A stretch of DNA of 64,000 bases, from assembly GCA_905221605.1 (NCBI GenBank), contig CAJNDS010002520.1, forward strand, positions 62,001 through 126,000, written 5' to 3'. Shown here in pieces: positions 19,828 through 30,644 of this stretch. The position numbers and the translations under genes are program-made. The stretch's first letter is position 1; every line of letters begins with the position of its first letter. The notes beneath the pieces are model-generated. The model searched no databases. It had not been told where the DNA came from and saw nothing but the letters and a program-made list of their open reading frames with translations. Source of the stretch: Symbiodinium natans (Eukaryota; Sar; Dinophyceae; Suessiales; Symbiodiniaceae).

Positions 19828-20721
19828 TGAGAGCTGCCTCAAGAAGCGCCAAGCGCTTCTGGGTTCGTTTGAAGGATTGCTTAGGGTTTAGGGTTTGGGG
19901 TTTGGGGCTGGAAGACTGGAGGATAAGCTGTCAGACTCTTGGTAGTTGTCAAACTTCCCTTTGCCCTGCTTCTCGTTTCTTTCCTCCACTCTCTCTCTCT
20001 CTCTCTCTTTCCCTCTCCCTCTGCCTCTCTCTCCCTCCTTGCTCCCTATCTGAGAGGCAATTGTACCCCGGCGCAGGGTTTTCTCCACATGGGGCCAAAA
20101 CTTCTGATTCACCAGAGTGGTTCCGCATCATGGGAGAAACCCCTTTACGGCTTTTAGATGAACAGGGCTCCCCAACAGGAGTCGTGCAGATACACGGCTC
20201 GGTACTTGAGTTGTTGTGGACTCGAAGGTTGTACGCGATGCAACGTAGCCCTAGATTGGAACAACGAACTGTGCGAAGTGGGACGGAAAGTCACATGAGC
20301 ACACCAACCCTTTCCAGACCGACCATCTATCTCATGACTCCTTGAAGTCGCAGATCCGCATGGATCGGGACGGCCCCGCAGTGTTCAGTGTACAGAGGAG
20401 TGCAGAGATGTTGGTGGTGTGAGGGAAAACCTGCTGCCAGTGCTTCTTGGAAGTAAGCAGGGGCAACTATGCATACTGGCACCCCTAAACCCTATACCCC
20501 AAACCCTAAACCCTAGTTTGTGTAGAAGAGGTTCTTATTGTGCCGTTTCGTATTGCTACGACCATGATGACACCGTCCACTCCTCGCCGCAGATGCCAGA
20601 ACTCCTAAACTCCAAATCTTAGGGTTTAGGGTTTAGGGTTTGGGGTTTAGGGTTTAGGGTAAAGATCACCGGCGTTATGGCCTAGCACTGCTTCCCAAGC
20701 ACAGCTTCTACAAAAACACAG
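19828..20721. other. Spacer after the DysF gene
   Basis: Holds TTTAGGG units (19885-19910, 20625-20660), a (CT)n tract at about 19985-20040 and otherwise unremarkable sequence. Several open frames cross it on both strands, but none shows a family motif. Confidence 0.6.
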
Positions 20722-20817
20722 TGCTGGACCCCTGACCCTACATGTGGCACCTCACTGTTCGCGAAGCTTGCCACTTGCATCGAATCCGTCTTGCAAGAGA
20801 TGCAGCACCCCAGTCAG
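20722..20817 (+). CDS. Coding exon, unknown protein
   Basis: Open from CACAG|TGCTGG. It reads ..SLFAKLATCIESVLQEMQHP then SQ.., an amphipathic helix. It is followed at once by CCCTAAA units. It looks like a genuine coding piece of the unidentified gene(s) at 20.7-32 kb. Confidence 0.45.
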
Positions 20818-20917
20818 AAGCCATCAACATCCATCCCTAAACCCTAAACCCTAAACCCTAAACCCTAAACCCTGGGTCCCTGAGTCCCTTTGTTGCCCCT
20901 GCACACCGCCTGACCAG

Positions 20918-20964
20918 GCTCGACCTGGCAGAGGGAGATGCGCCCGCTCCTGGCTCGCTTAAAG
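20918..20964 (+). CDS. Coding exon, unknown protein
   Basis: Reads STWQREMRPLLARLK after ACCAG|GCTCG. A TTTAGGG array begins about 15 bases downstream. The helical, charged composition is coding-like. Confidence 0.42.
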
Positions 20965-20993
20965 TACGAAATACGTTAGGGTTTAGGTATGGT

Positions 20994-21098
20994 TTAGGGT
21001 TTAGGGTTTAGGGTTTAGGGTTTAGGGTTTAGGGTGCAGGGTTTGGGGTTTAGGGTTTAGGGTTTAGGGTTTAGGGTTTAGGGTTTAGGGTTTAGGGT
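20994..21098. repeat. TTTAGGG array, about 14 units
   Basis: Mostly perfect units with one GTGCAGGG and one GTTTGGGG interruption. Confidence 0.92.
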
Positions 21099-21389
21099 GG
21101 ATGCATGTCCCTGCCCTGTCCACTCCCACAGTAGGTTGATGCAACGCCTTGAGTCGAAAGGCCCTGAGGCCCTAAGGCCTTGAATAAGCTTCGCTTCCGA
21201 CGATTGAGTTCTTACCGTTTCAAGGCCCCTTGGGCCAAACATGGGGAAGGGTTTAGGGTTTTGGGATGTTTAGGGTTTAGGGTTCCTAAACGCCAAACCC
21301 GAAACCTGAAACCCTAAACCCTCATTTCTCCGGAGGTCCGCGTTGATCCCCCCCCAACAAGAGTGAGAGCGAGCGTGGCGCCAGGCAGT

Positions 21390-21465
21390 TGCCAGATGCC
21401 ACCTCGCGAAAGGGTCCCTGGTTCTGGTGGACCGACCCCTGGCAACGGCACCCTCCCGCGAGGCT
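21390..21465 (+). CDS. Candidate linker exon
   Basis: Reads SCQMPPRERVPGSGGPTPGN then GTLPRG, between GCCAG|GCAGTT and GCGAG|GCTTTT. An overlapping frame is also open, so assignment is weak. Confidence 0.25.
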
Positions 21466-22261
21466 TTTGTGATGATGGTTGGGCTCGGGGTTTAGGGTTT
21501 TTAGGGTTTTTAGGGTTTTTAGGGTTTAGGGTTTAGGGTTTTGCAAAAAGGGTTTAGGGTTTAGGGTATGAAGGTCTTTGATCCCACTCAGGCTTGGGGG
21601 CAAGGTGTTGTTTTTGGGTACTAGAAAGCCACAGCAAGAACGGATGCCACCCTGCGACGCCGAAAGTACACGGTGAAACTGAAGAAGCCATAGAGGGGTA
21701 CTGCATGGTGGGGTCTGAGGATAATTTCCTAAACCCTATACCCAATACCCTAAGCCCTAAACCCTAAACCCTAGCATGAGACTGGAGGGAGACTTTCGGT
21801 AGCCTTCACAGCATGGTCATGAAACAAGAAACCAGCTTGACACATTCATGCCTGCAGGCGGCAATGCACATAACCGAATGGTCCCTACCTATTCCCGATA
21901 CACACAAGCCAGAAAACACCCATTCAATTTTTACTATTTGCTTAAGATCCCCAAAAGAATAAAAACTGATGATCCCGATATTGCCCTTAACAAGGAAGAA
22001 CAGTTTTTTACTTTCTCGGGGTTCTTAAGCAATTAGTAGATAAGGCTTCCCCTGATTTTACACCACGGGCGTAGCGTAGCCGGAAAGCAGTGGCCGACAG
22101 GCACTTGTCGACAAGCTCTGCTCGTCGACTGAAAGCGAGGCAGGGGTGCTTTGTGCTTAGGGCCCCTCTTGGGTCTGTGTGCATTTAGGGTTTAGGGTTT
22201 AGGGTTTAGGGCTTAGGGTTTAGGGTTTAGGGTTTAGGGTTTAGGGTTTAACCCTTCCCTT

Positions 22262-22350
22262 CTAGGACCCGGAGTAGGCCCTTTTTCAGGCTTCAGGTTC
22301 CCTCATAGCCCCTTGGAACCAAAAAGGCACCCTCTTTCCTAGGTTACTCT
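22262..22350. mobile_element. Hairpin element, family C (divergent)
   Basis: AGGACCCGGAGTAGGCCCTT at the left. The core has a 'GGTTCCCTCATAG..AAAAAGGCACCC..CCTAGGTTACTCT' pattern, also seen at 23193, 29320, 31780 and 41700. Confidence 0.6.
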
Positions 22351-22662
22351 TGCGTAGCTTTATTCCTATGAGGGGCCCCTTGGAGTTTCGAGTCAAGGTG
22401 TGCCTAGAAGGGGCTCCCTGATAATGCAGAACGTCTCGTGGCACCAATCCGGCCGAGACAAGAAGAATGAATGAACAAGAAGAGGAAAGAAAGGTATTTC
22501 GGACAGAGGGTGTAGGGTGAGAGAGAACGAATTCAGCAAGAAGCAGACTTCGGATAGGAACCTTTGTCGTGTGCACGGGACAATTCCACAAGGCTTTATA
22601 CCCTAAAGCCTAACCCCTAAACCCTACACCCCATAAAGCTTAAAGCCCCGAAACCTGGGCAG

Positions 22663-22751
22663 ATGGAGCTCCTGAGCCTGGTATTGGGAATGTGCGGAGA
22701 TGCCACGGACACCGAGGCAGCGTTGGGCGTTTCGCAACAGGGGGCTTCAAG
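22663..22751 (+). CDS. Coding exon, unknown protein
   Basis: Reads MELLSLVLGMCGDATDTEAA then LGVSQQGAS between GGGCAG|ATGGAG and TCAAG|GTCAAA. The first codon is ATG, but the preceding AG suggests an internal exon. Strong coding look, no family recognised. Confidence 0.5.
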
Positions 22752-22804
22752 GTCAAAAGGGTCAAAGAAGGGTTCCTGTTACTTCAATGCAGGATTTTGT
22801 GGAG

Positions 22805-22915
22805 GGCTTGTGGCCCTAAACCCTAAACCCTAAACCCTAAACCCTAACCCCTAAGCCTTAAGCCCTAAGCCCTAAGCCCTAGACCCTAGACCCTAAACCC
22901 TAAACCCTAAACCCG
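22805..22915. repeat. CCCTAAA array with CCCTAAG and CCCTAGA variants
   Basis: About fifteen units in which blocks of each variant are clustered. This suggests local unit homogenisation. Confidence 0.9.
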
Positions 22916-23192
22916 AAGCTGCCGAGAAAGGCTGGCGCACCAGGCTGCTTAGAAGCCATCATGGGCTTGTGGGTTTTCCAGGGATGTCCGGCCCAGCTTC
23001 GTTTTGAGCTCGTCTCCCTCGTCTCCCGAAAATGAACTACAAGGATAGAGGATCGGCCCCATAATGGTGGTTGTTTTTTAAGTGAGACTCCTACACCAAG
23101 GCCCGAAGCCTTCCCTAACAAAGACCCGAAACCACAACAATGAGCCTGAGCCCTAGAAGGATCCCTAAAGCTGTTATAACTAGGACCCCTCA

Positions 23193-23283
23193 GTAAGCTC
23201 TTGTTCCCTTTTTGAAAATTTCGGTTCCCTTATAGCCCCTTTCAACAACAAACGGAACACTTGTTATTCCTGGGTTACTCTGA
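23193..23283. mobile_element. Hairpin element, family C (divergent)
   Basis: Core 'TTCGGTTCCCTTATAGCCCC..ATTCCTGGGTTACTCTGAGG' shared with the copies at 22262 and 31780. Confidence 0.6.
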
Positions 23284-23422
23284 GGTCTAGATAAGCAGAG
23301 CTTTGGGGTTCCAAACCCTAAGCCCTACACCGTAAACCTAAACCCCTCAACCCCTAACCCCTGAACCCTAAACCCCAAACCCGAAGCCCTGAACCCTAAA
23401 CCCTAAGCCGCTGCACTGGCAG

Positions 23423-23479
23423 GCACGGGCGCTGGCACGGCAGAGGGGCCGAGCAGTGGAAGCCTTACACTGCGTGGCC
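23423..23479 (+). CDS. Candidate exon, unknown protein
   Basis: Reads ARALARQRGRAVEALHCVAW after TGGCAG|GCACGG, with donor CTGG|GTGGTT. A second frame is also open, so support is modest. Confidence 0.3.
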
Positions 23480-24018
23480 TGGGTGGTTTGGGGCAGCGGC
23501 TTGAGGATGTGGGGGTTTAGGGTTCAGGGTTCAGGGTTTGGGGTTTGGGGTTTAGGGTTTTCAGGTCATCGGGGCCTTGAGAACATGAACACCTGCAGGG
23601 ATCCCATACAAAAAGGCTCCCACAAATTGAACAATGGCCGTTGGTTTCAAGGGCCACAGCCCACCTTAATCTCGAGGGCCTCTGGCCTTTCGGCTTAGAG
23701 CTACGAGGCTCAGGGCTTTAGAAGTTTCCGGACGTCAGGAGTTCGGTCCGGGTTGCACAGCTCATGGCCATCATTCGCTAAACCCTGCGATAGTGTGACC
23801 TCAAGACTCAAAGGTGGCGCAGCATGAGGCGCCATACATCGGGCAATTGTTTCGTGGCGCTCGAAAGAAGCCGTCCTGAAGCCTACCTTAACAACCCAAA
23901 ACCTACATGAGGGTAGGTTGTTGTAACAACATTCCAAGAGGATTCTCAGGTAAGCTGCAAAAAGTAGGTTTTTGGGTTCTGAAGGTAAAGGCAATAGAGG
24001 CTTCAAAAGCACCAAAAG

Positions 24019-24075
24019 GACCGCAAGCTGTTCGAGCGCATTGTCCGCCACAACCACTATGAGGCCGGCATTTCA
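24019..24075 (+). CDS. Coding exon, unknown protein
   Basis: Reads DRKLFERIVRHNHYEAGIS between AAAAG|GACCGC and TTCA|GATATT (GA donor). Clear coding character. Confidence 0.5.
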
Positions 24076-24409
24076 GATATTTCGTCGAGTCTTCGTGTGG
24101 CCGTAGCACGTTGCTCTCACGGCTCTCGGGGCTGCAGGCTCGGTAGGCGGATGTCGTGGTGGGCACTGCAAGTTCCAGTTTTCGCTATATTGCGCAGGCT
24201 CCGCAGAAATCCTGATACCCAGAAAGGAAAAGCACCCAAGCATTGACAGCCCGTTAATCGTAGCCATTGTGCCCTACAGGTCCCAAGCGATAGCAGCTTG
24301 AAGTATCACATGTGCCGTTATCAAAATTGTCCGGGCACAGTACCCTTATGGTACCAAAATTTCAAAAGCCCTTTCTCGTATGGTTTTGTGGTACCAAAGT
24401 CCGCAATAG

Positions 24410-24605
24410 TACCCTAAACCCTCACCCCTAAACCTTAAACCCTAAACCCTATAAACCTTATAAACCCTATAAGCCCTATAAACCCCATAAACCCTATAAT
24501 CCCTATAAACCCTATAAGCCCTATAAACCCTATTTACCCACAAACCCCTATAAACCCATAAACCCTGTAAACCCTGTAAACCCTAAACCTTAAACCTTAA
24601 ACCCT
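24410..24605. repeat. Variant array of CCCTATAAA and CCCTAAA units
   Basis: A 9-bp variant (insertion of TA) mixed with 7-bp units. The same 9-mer forms a longer array at 29740. Confidence 0.88.
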
Positions 24606-24654
24606 TCTAAACCCTAAACCGCCCTCTGGCTTTCGCGGATCCGTTCCGCTCCAG

Positions 24655-24714
24655 CGGGGAGGTGGAGGCGGCGCCACGGGATGGTGAATCACAAGAGGAC
24701 CCGATCTGTGGGGG
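24655..24714 (+). CDS. Coding exon, unknown protein
   Basis: Reads GEVEAAPRDGESQEDPICGG, an acidic linker, after CTCCAG|CGGGG. Telomere-like repeats flank both sides. Confidence 0.42.
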
Positions 24715-24949
24715 GTTTACGTTTAGGGTTTGGGGTTTGGGTTCAGGGTTTAGTTTAGGGTTGAGGGTTAAGGGGGTTACCCCCATAATAGTCCCCCAAG
24801 TATCTTTGCAACAGTATGGAGTGTAGGGTTTGGGTTTGTGAGTCCAACCAAGGCTACGACGAAAACAAGGTGATGGTTGAGCGGCTCTGGTAGTAGACGA
24901 TCGAATATGCTTCACTTCCTGGGCTACCCCATGCTGAACTGGACGGAAT

Positions 24950-25910
24950 GTCCCTCAGGCTGTAAATCCCACTCGGCCAGCAAATTCCAGTTCTGCGCAA
25001 AGCGCGATCCGATCATGGTATCCGCAAAGCCACATTCGTAACCCGAAGAAGGGAAATCCAGCGCACAACGAAACTAGCCTTGATAGGAGAGTGTAGGCAT
25101 TGTGACTGCATGGGATCCGACTTCGAGCTCCAACCAGAACACGTTTTCCGTGCCCAACGCCCATTGCTGCAGAAGCCCTGCGCTGAAGCCAGTTTCGAGC
25201 AGGACTTCCCAGAATGCGGCTTGTGGCCACTGGCGGCAGCCGTCGTCCGAGACAGTGGGGGAGATTTCAGCGCTTAGACAGTACGCCTTAGAGGCTACAA
25301 CCAAAAGGATAGCACAGAAACTGTGAAAGATGTGGGCAAACAGGATGCTGAGGGACGCTGCCCTTCTTGCAGGTTCAGTAGGAAGAGGGAAGGTAGCAGC
25401 CATACTTGCAGGGTTCGACATGCCAAGAACAACACAAGACAACTTCCTGGGCCAGTACCAATTAGTAGTTCAGGCATCGTTCCGTCTTTGATGGGTGTAG
25501 GGGCGGGTTTGTTCGGCGATCGTTGCGAGCAGATAGGTGAGGCTGGGGAAGGTCAGGAGCGTCACCCAAGTGTCTGGATGTGGGTCGTTGCGGCAATTGA
25601 ATCATCGCCATGGACCCTTGAGCAATCCAAGCACCCCAAGCACTTTAATGCGAAAACCAGGTACCGGCAGCGTTTTCCTGCGGATGCGAGAATTAAGGGA
25701 ACCTCGAGAAGGACCAGGAGGGACAGCATTGCAGCAACCAAGGTCAAGTTTCGCTTGATGAGCATGGCGTGTCCTGAGAGGCGATTATACCTATGCCTCA
25801 AGTGCCTCAAGCCCCACCCAACCGCAACATCCAATACCATTGACAAGGGGGCATGTTATGTCATGTTTCATTCATTGCGTTTTAAAGAAGGATCGTACGT
25901 AGGACTATGA
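24950..25910. other. Repeat-free island with long frames on both strands
   Basis: Almost no telomere-like units occur from about 24.9 to 26.3 kb. The + strand has a 195-codon frame at 25323-25910. The minus strand has two frames with hydrophobic, signal-peptide-like starts. One is within 25846-25562 (LTLVAAMLSLLVLLEVPLIL). The other is within 25442-25074 (SILFAHIFHSFCAILLVVAS). No known domain is recognised, so the coding strand cannot be decided. A minus-strand secreted or plastid-targeted protein is possible. Confidence 0.3.
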
Positions 25911-26107
25911 TTACACCAGCTGAAAGGTCCAACCTAGCCACCGCTGCCACAGTGTCGCCAAATGAGGTGGTGAACCATTCCCTGCATCCGAATGTGTGCG
26001 GCCCAGCCGCCTTCACATCGACGCCCCAAACGCCCTGAGTTAACATGTCCCTGAATCGCTGCCCTGTGCTTTGCTTGTCTTGTCAGCGGCTGCAACCCTA
26101 ACATCAG

Positions 26108-26302
26108 GTGCAGGATGCCCGAAGAAATCAAGACCTACTGCCCCTGAAAATGCGAACCCCGGTTTCAGATGCGCGATTTGGCGGTGCTTTCGGCTGGTAT
26201 CAGGAAACGCTTTGCGTAGCTCCCAAGCTGTTGGGCATGTCGAATGGACAGCAGAATGGGGCCTGCTATTCCGCGTCCTCAGGCTTGGGACCCTATGAAT
26301 AG
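26108..26302 (+). CDS. Hypothetical frame, unknown protein
   Basis: A 64-codon frame (..FGGAFGWYQETLCVAPKLLG..) ends at a TGA just before a TTTAGGG-like unit. It lies upstream of the probable start codon at 26391 and could be the last exon of the preceding gene. No homology is recognised. Confidence 0.22.
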   Translation: MQDARRNQDLLPLKMRTPVSDARFGGAFGWYQETLCVAPKLLGMSNGQQNGACYSASSGLGPYE

Positions 26303-26390
26303 GGTTTAATGCAAGCTTCCTGTGGGTGAGGTCATATACTCGCTTTCCCTGAACCTACTGATGCGTGTTTAGCGCGTCCTCCCTGCCGCC

Positions 26391-26503
26391 ATGGATCAGC
26401 CGCTGCTCAGCCAGCTGGACAAAGCAGAGAAAGGACCGCCACTATTGCAATGGAAGGACATGTCGAGCCACAGTCCTGAATCGGATGGCTCCACAAGTCT
26501 GCG
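26391..26503 (+). CDS. Probable first coding exon of an unidentified gene
   Basis: GCCGCCATGG surrounds the ATG, a strong initiation context. It reads MDQPLLSQLDKAEKGPPLLQ then WKDMSSHSPESDGSTSL. The donor is TGCG|GTCTAG. A TTTAG at 26371 could be a trans-splicing acceptor for a spliced leader. The exons that follow to 34.5 kb, including the HMA domain, may belong to the same gene, but this is not proven. Confidence 0.5.
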
Positions 26504-26946
26504 GTCTAGGGTTGTATTATTGTCAGGCTAGGGTTTGGTGGCTGAGCGGCTTAAAGCTTATAAGGCCCCTTTGATAAAAGGTCTTGGGTAAAATTACTCG
26601 AGTTCAAATTGCTGAGGGCTGAGGGTTGAGGGGCGAAGGTTAGGACCGATGATGGCGTCAGGTCTAGGGAGTCTAGGGTTGAGGGCATCCCAAGGCACGG
26701 CAACACAGCTGCAGATGATTCACAGTCCTTCACATGCTCTAAACCCTATTGGAGACCATGGGTTTCGGGTTTGCGTTTTTAATAGAAGCTTTACAGGGTG
26801 TTGTACGGGGGTTTCAATAAGGGTTTCTACAAGTTTACAGGGGGCTTTCTAGTATTTTATTTACAGGCTTTACAGGATGTATAAGAATTTGGGTTTGGGG
26901 CACATTCGGGCACCTCCAAGCCGCGTTTCTAGGTGCGGCCCCGAAG

Positions 26947-26994
26947 CTGCGCGTGGACTCGGGCTCCCTGATCGCTGCTTGGCACCACTTCGAC
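26947..26994 (+). CDS. Coding exon, unknown protein (EF-hand-like start?)
   Basis: Reads LRVDSGSLIAAWHHFD between CGAAG|CTGCGC and CGAC|GCGGAG (GC donor). Joined in phase to 27522 it gives WHHFDADPEGCCDK, which looks like an EF-hand helix and loop start but lacks the usual spacing of ligands. The exon could begin at 26933. Confidence 0.4.
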
Positions 26995-27521
26995 GCGGAG
27001 CCACCGGTGTTTTAGGAGCTGCCACCTTAACCTTGTAAACCCTAAATCCCTAAGCCCTAAACCCGTGTAGGGTTCAGCGTTCAGGCTCCCCCCAGCAAAG
27101 CACACACACACACACACCAAACAAAAAGAAACAACAACCACAAACATCTAAAGGATTTGTACTCCAGGCGCCCTTCACGACATCACGCCGGATCATTCCG
27201 TAGCAGGAAGGGTTTTCAATGCTAAGGCTTCCTTGCACAGGAGCACAAAGGATGGAGGAATGTACTGCCATCCCGCAAGCATCACCAGAAAGCTACAGCT
27301 TCCAGCATAAGCCCTAAACGCACGAGCTGCAGACCCAATGCTCCTCTGACTAAGCCCTATAAATAAGCTCCCTAAACCAACAGAAGCGCTCAGGTTTGCA
27401 AGCAGCAGGGCCCCCAGGATTCTCACAGCTGTTTTCTGGGGGGGGGGGGGGGTGGTTATGTTTATTTTCTTCCTGCTTTGGTTTGAGAGTTTAGGGTTTT
27501 AACCCGACAACATCCCCTCAG

Positions 27522-27569
27522 GCCGATCCCGAGGGCTGCTGCGATAAGGGGAAGGTCATAGAGCACATA
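27522..27569 (+). CDS. Coding exon, unknown protein
   Basis: Reads ADPEGCCDKGKVIEHI after CCTCAG|GCCGAT. A GA donor at CATA|GACTTT avoids the TGA four codons later. It follows a TTTAGGG unit. Confidence 0.4.
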
Positions 27570-27728
27570 GACTTTTGAGAGGGCCCGGACGTGTTTTTGG
27601 TTGCGGTGACATAATTATGTTACTTTTGTTATTAAAATTGGGATTATTATAGAACTAATTCGTATAAGTATTATTATGATTGTTATGAGTGTTTTGATAC
27701 ATGCACATGCTTCTATGTACATACGTGT

Positions 27729-28021
<293 letters not shown>

Positions 28022-28394
28022 AAGATCTTCGTTGGCTTGCTTGCTTGTCGTTTGTTCAAACATGCACCTGCTAGTTGCTGTGATTTCAACACCGAGCAGA
28101 CGCTCGGTAAAGCCATGGTTTTGGTTGATTTCTGAGAGCCAGGAGCTTGACATCCTGGGTCATGCGCCGACCCGTCGCAGTACTCCTCAGACCTGAAACC
28201 CCGAAGCCTTGAAAACCTGCCTCAGCCCAGGCCTCAAAAACTCTGCACCCTACCTCAACAACCCAAAGCCTTCTGAAGGTTACCGTAACAATATCCCTTA
28301 TAGGCTTCTTACAAGGTAACCTACAAAAATGAATGGGTTTTGGGGGGGTTCTTTAGGGTATGTCTTCATACGAACTGAAGACTCTGCCGCCCAG

Positions 28395-28465
28395 GTGCGG
28401 ATCTCCTTGGTGCCGATGCCCTCCAGGCAGCTGCCACTGCCACGCCCTTGGCATTTGAGCCCTTC
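28395..28465 (+). CDS. Coding exon, unknown protein
   Basis: Reads ADLLGADALQAAATATPLAF then EPF after GCCCAG|GTGCGG, with donor CTTC|GTTTGT. Alanine-rich helix. Confidence 0.38.
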
Positions 28466-28477
28466 GTTTGTAGTGGG

Positions 28478-28573
28478 GCGGTTTCCTACATTAGGGTCCC
28501 TTTTTGGGTACGCACTAATAAGGCGGCACCCTTAAAAAATGGATTCCCAAAAAAGGGGACTTTAATTTAGAGA
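28478..28573. mobile_element. Hairpin element, family D
   Basis: TTAGGGTCCCTTTTTGGGTA on the left and AAAAAAGGGGACTTTAATTTAGAGAACC on the right are imperfect inverted copies. The left half recurs at 31683 and 34911. Confidence 0.65.
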
Positions 28574-29319
28574 ACCATCCACAGTGATTAATTTAGGTTG
28601 AGCCTTCCAACGCGTTTCTGTCCACAAGGGACGCCTTTCGCGGGTGAGGAGCCTGCTCCGCGGGTTTAGGGTTTAGGGTCCAGCACCTGGAGTTTCCAGG
28701 CTGCACCGCAACGCCCATTCCACAGAGCATCCGCTCATGAGAGTGATGCATCATGTTGCCTGCCCCTTTTGACCGCGCAACGTTGAGGGTCTACCTTTCT
28801 TTCAGTGTAACCGTTAACCTGTTACATCCTTTACAAGTGCGAATAGACAACAACTAAGGCAGATTTGCTTTAAAAACCTCATTAACCTCCATAAGTTGTT
28901 GACGGCCATAGTCTGCAACGCAGCCGTGTTGGAGTGGCTGTTTGTGGTTGGCGTGGGCTTGAAACCTCGTAGCAGAGACCGAATCGTGGAAAGTAGCGTG
29001 TTCTTCTATGCGAACCTCCGAGCCACCTTGTGTAACACAAGGGTCTATTTGAGTCTATTTGATTAGGCTGTGAATTTTAGGTGGGTTGTCTTCATTTCTA
29101 CAAGACTTATAAGAGGATAGTACTGATAATAACGAAGCTCCTGCAACTCCCGTATTGGACTTTTCTTGCTTCCGGTTGGTCCTTGGAACTCACCACGCCC
29201 GGCAGCCTGACTCCCTCCCCAAAAGCTTTCAAACGCCCGTAAACCCTAAACCCCGAACCACCGATGGACCCCATAAACCCTAACCCGCCAAAATGCTTTA
29301 ACACCCTTCAACCTTCCTA

Positions 29320-29402
29320 GGACCTTATTCCCTTTTTCGGGTTTAGGGTCCCTTATAATCCCCTTTGAAGCAAAAAGGGCACCCAGACCTAACCTAGGAG
29401 AC
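29320..29402. mobile_element. Hairpin element, family C (divergent)
   Basis: AGGACCTTATTCCCTTTTTC, GGGTCCCTTATAATCCCC and AAAAAGGGCACCC follow the family order. It lies directly before the large array at 29424. Confidence 0.6.
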
Positions 29403-29423
29403 TCTTGGGTCTTAGCTTCTCAT

Positions 29424-29596
29424 CACCCTAAACCTTAAACCCTAAACCCTAAACCCTACGTAACCCTAAACCCTACGTAACCCTAAACCCTACGTAACCC
29501 TAAACCCTAAACCCTAAACCCTAAACCCTAAACCCTAAACCCTAAACCCTAAACCCTAAACCCTAAACCCTAAACCCTAAACCCTAAACCCTAAAC
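29424..29596. repeat. CCCTAAA array, with three CCCTACGTAA inserts
   Basis: About 23 units; three contain an identical CTACGTAA variant spaced two units apart, showing higher-order duplication. The array ends at the acceptor of the 29602 exon. Confidence 0.92.
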
Positions 29597-29601
29597 GCAA
29601 G

Positions 29602-29716
29602 CCTGGCCCAAAGCCCGAGTCGTCTGAAGGCCGGCCGCTGAACCTGCAGCCCAACTCCTTGCCCTTAGGGAGGTTCACCTTCAAGCTCCAGTGCCCTGGT
29701 CGGCACGGCATCCTCT
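29602..29716 (+). CDS. Coding exon, unknown protein
   Basis: Reads PGPKPESSEGRPLNLQPNSL then PLGRFTFKLQCPGRHGIL. The acceptor ACGCAAG|CCTGGC directly abuts a long CCCTAAA array, and a second array starts three bases after the putative donor CTCT|GTCCCC. Strong coding look, no family recognised. Confidence 0.5.
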
Positions 29717-29717
29717 G

Positions 29718-29932
29718 TCCCCTAAACCCTAAACCCTATAAACCCTGTAAACCCTATAAACCCTATAAACCCTGTAAACCCTATAAACCCTGTAAACCCT
29801 GTAAACCCTATAAACCCTATAAACCCTATAAACCCTATAAACCCTATAAACCCTATAAACCCTATAAACCCTATAAACCCTATAAACCCTATAAACCCTA
29901 TAAACCCTATAAACCCTATAAACCCTAAACCC
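29718..29932. repeat. 9-bp variant telomere-like array CCCTATAAA
   Basis: About 23 units of CCCTATAAA and CCCTGTAAA in blocks. It is the longest array of the 9-mer variant here. Confidence 0.93.
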
Positions 29933-30409
29933 TTTGGGTCTGGGATTGAAGGCTTGTGCTTTGGCGCGTGAGAGGTGGTGACGCTACTCCGTGCTGGCAT
30001 GAGGCAGCTTACAGGTTCAAATAGGGTTTAGGGTTTAGGGTTTTAGGCTTTGGGGTTTATAAGGGTTTTAGGGCTTTGCAGTTTTAGGGTTTTCGGGTTT
30101 TAGGGCTTTAGGGGGTAGGGTTTTAGGGTGTAGGGTCTATAAGGGTTTTAGGGTTTAGGGTTAAGGGCGCTCGCCTGCCCGCGCACAAAGAACTGTTTGA
30201 CGTTTGGAGGTGTTTGCCTTGCTCTTGTAAGCTCCTTGGAGCGGTCGAGCCTCCGGCTTTTTGTTTTTCCTTGCCGGCGGGGTCTGGGACGCTTATGTTG
30301 GACGCCCTATAGGGAAGATTGGGTAGCCGAAGAAACCCCCCCCCCCCCCTTCTCTCGTGGATCCTAAAAAACTCTCGAAGTAGGAGGTCCCTCCCCCCCA
30401 ACCCTCGAC

Positions 30410-30508
30410 TTGGGATATTCCCCCTTTTGTACTGACAGTCCTCAATAGGGATTCTAGGGGGTACTTTCATCCCTGCTAAGGACTGTTAGTGTAAGGGGGC
30501 ACATCCCA
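30410..30508. mobile_element. Hairpin element, family B
   Basis: TTGGGATATTCCCCC on the left and GGGGGCACATCCCA on the right. Inner 'ACAGTCCTCAATAGGGATT' pairs with 'CTAAGGACTGTTAGTGT'. Confidence 0.75.
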
Positions 30509-30544
30509 TCCCAACCCTCCGCCCCGTAGCCCAACCCTCCGAAG

Positions 30545-30644
30545 GAACCTCCACACCTTGGATCACTCCGAGAAGCGCTTGATCGGAGAGGTGGTCAAGT
30601 TTGTAGGCCGGGAGGGGCCCGGCGAGGGACAGATTTTGGAGAGG
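30545..30644 (+). CDS. Coding exon, unknown protein
   Basis: Reads NLHTLDHSEKRLIGEVVKFV then GREGPGEGQILER. The acceptor is CCGAAG|GAACC. The donor GAGG|GTTTAGGG is a telomere-like unit. Strong coding look. Confidence 0.52.

Noticed and set aside
29659-30000. Frames with repeated KPYKP and GFIGFI
   Set aside because: Translation of the 9-bp CCCTATAAA array in two strands; not a structural protein.
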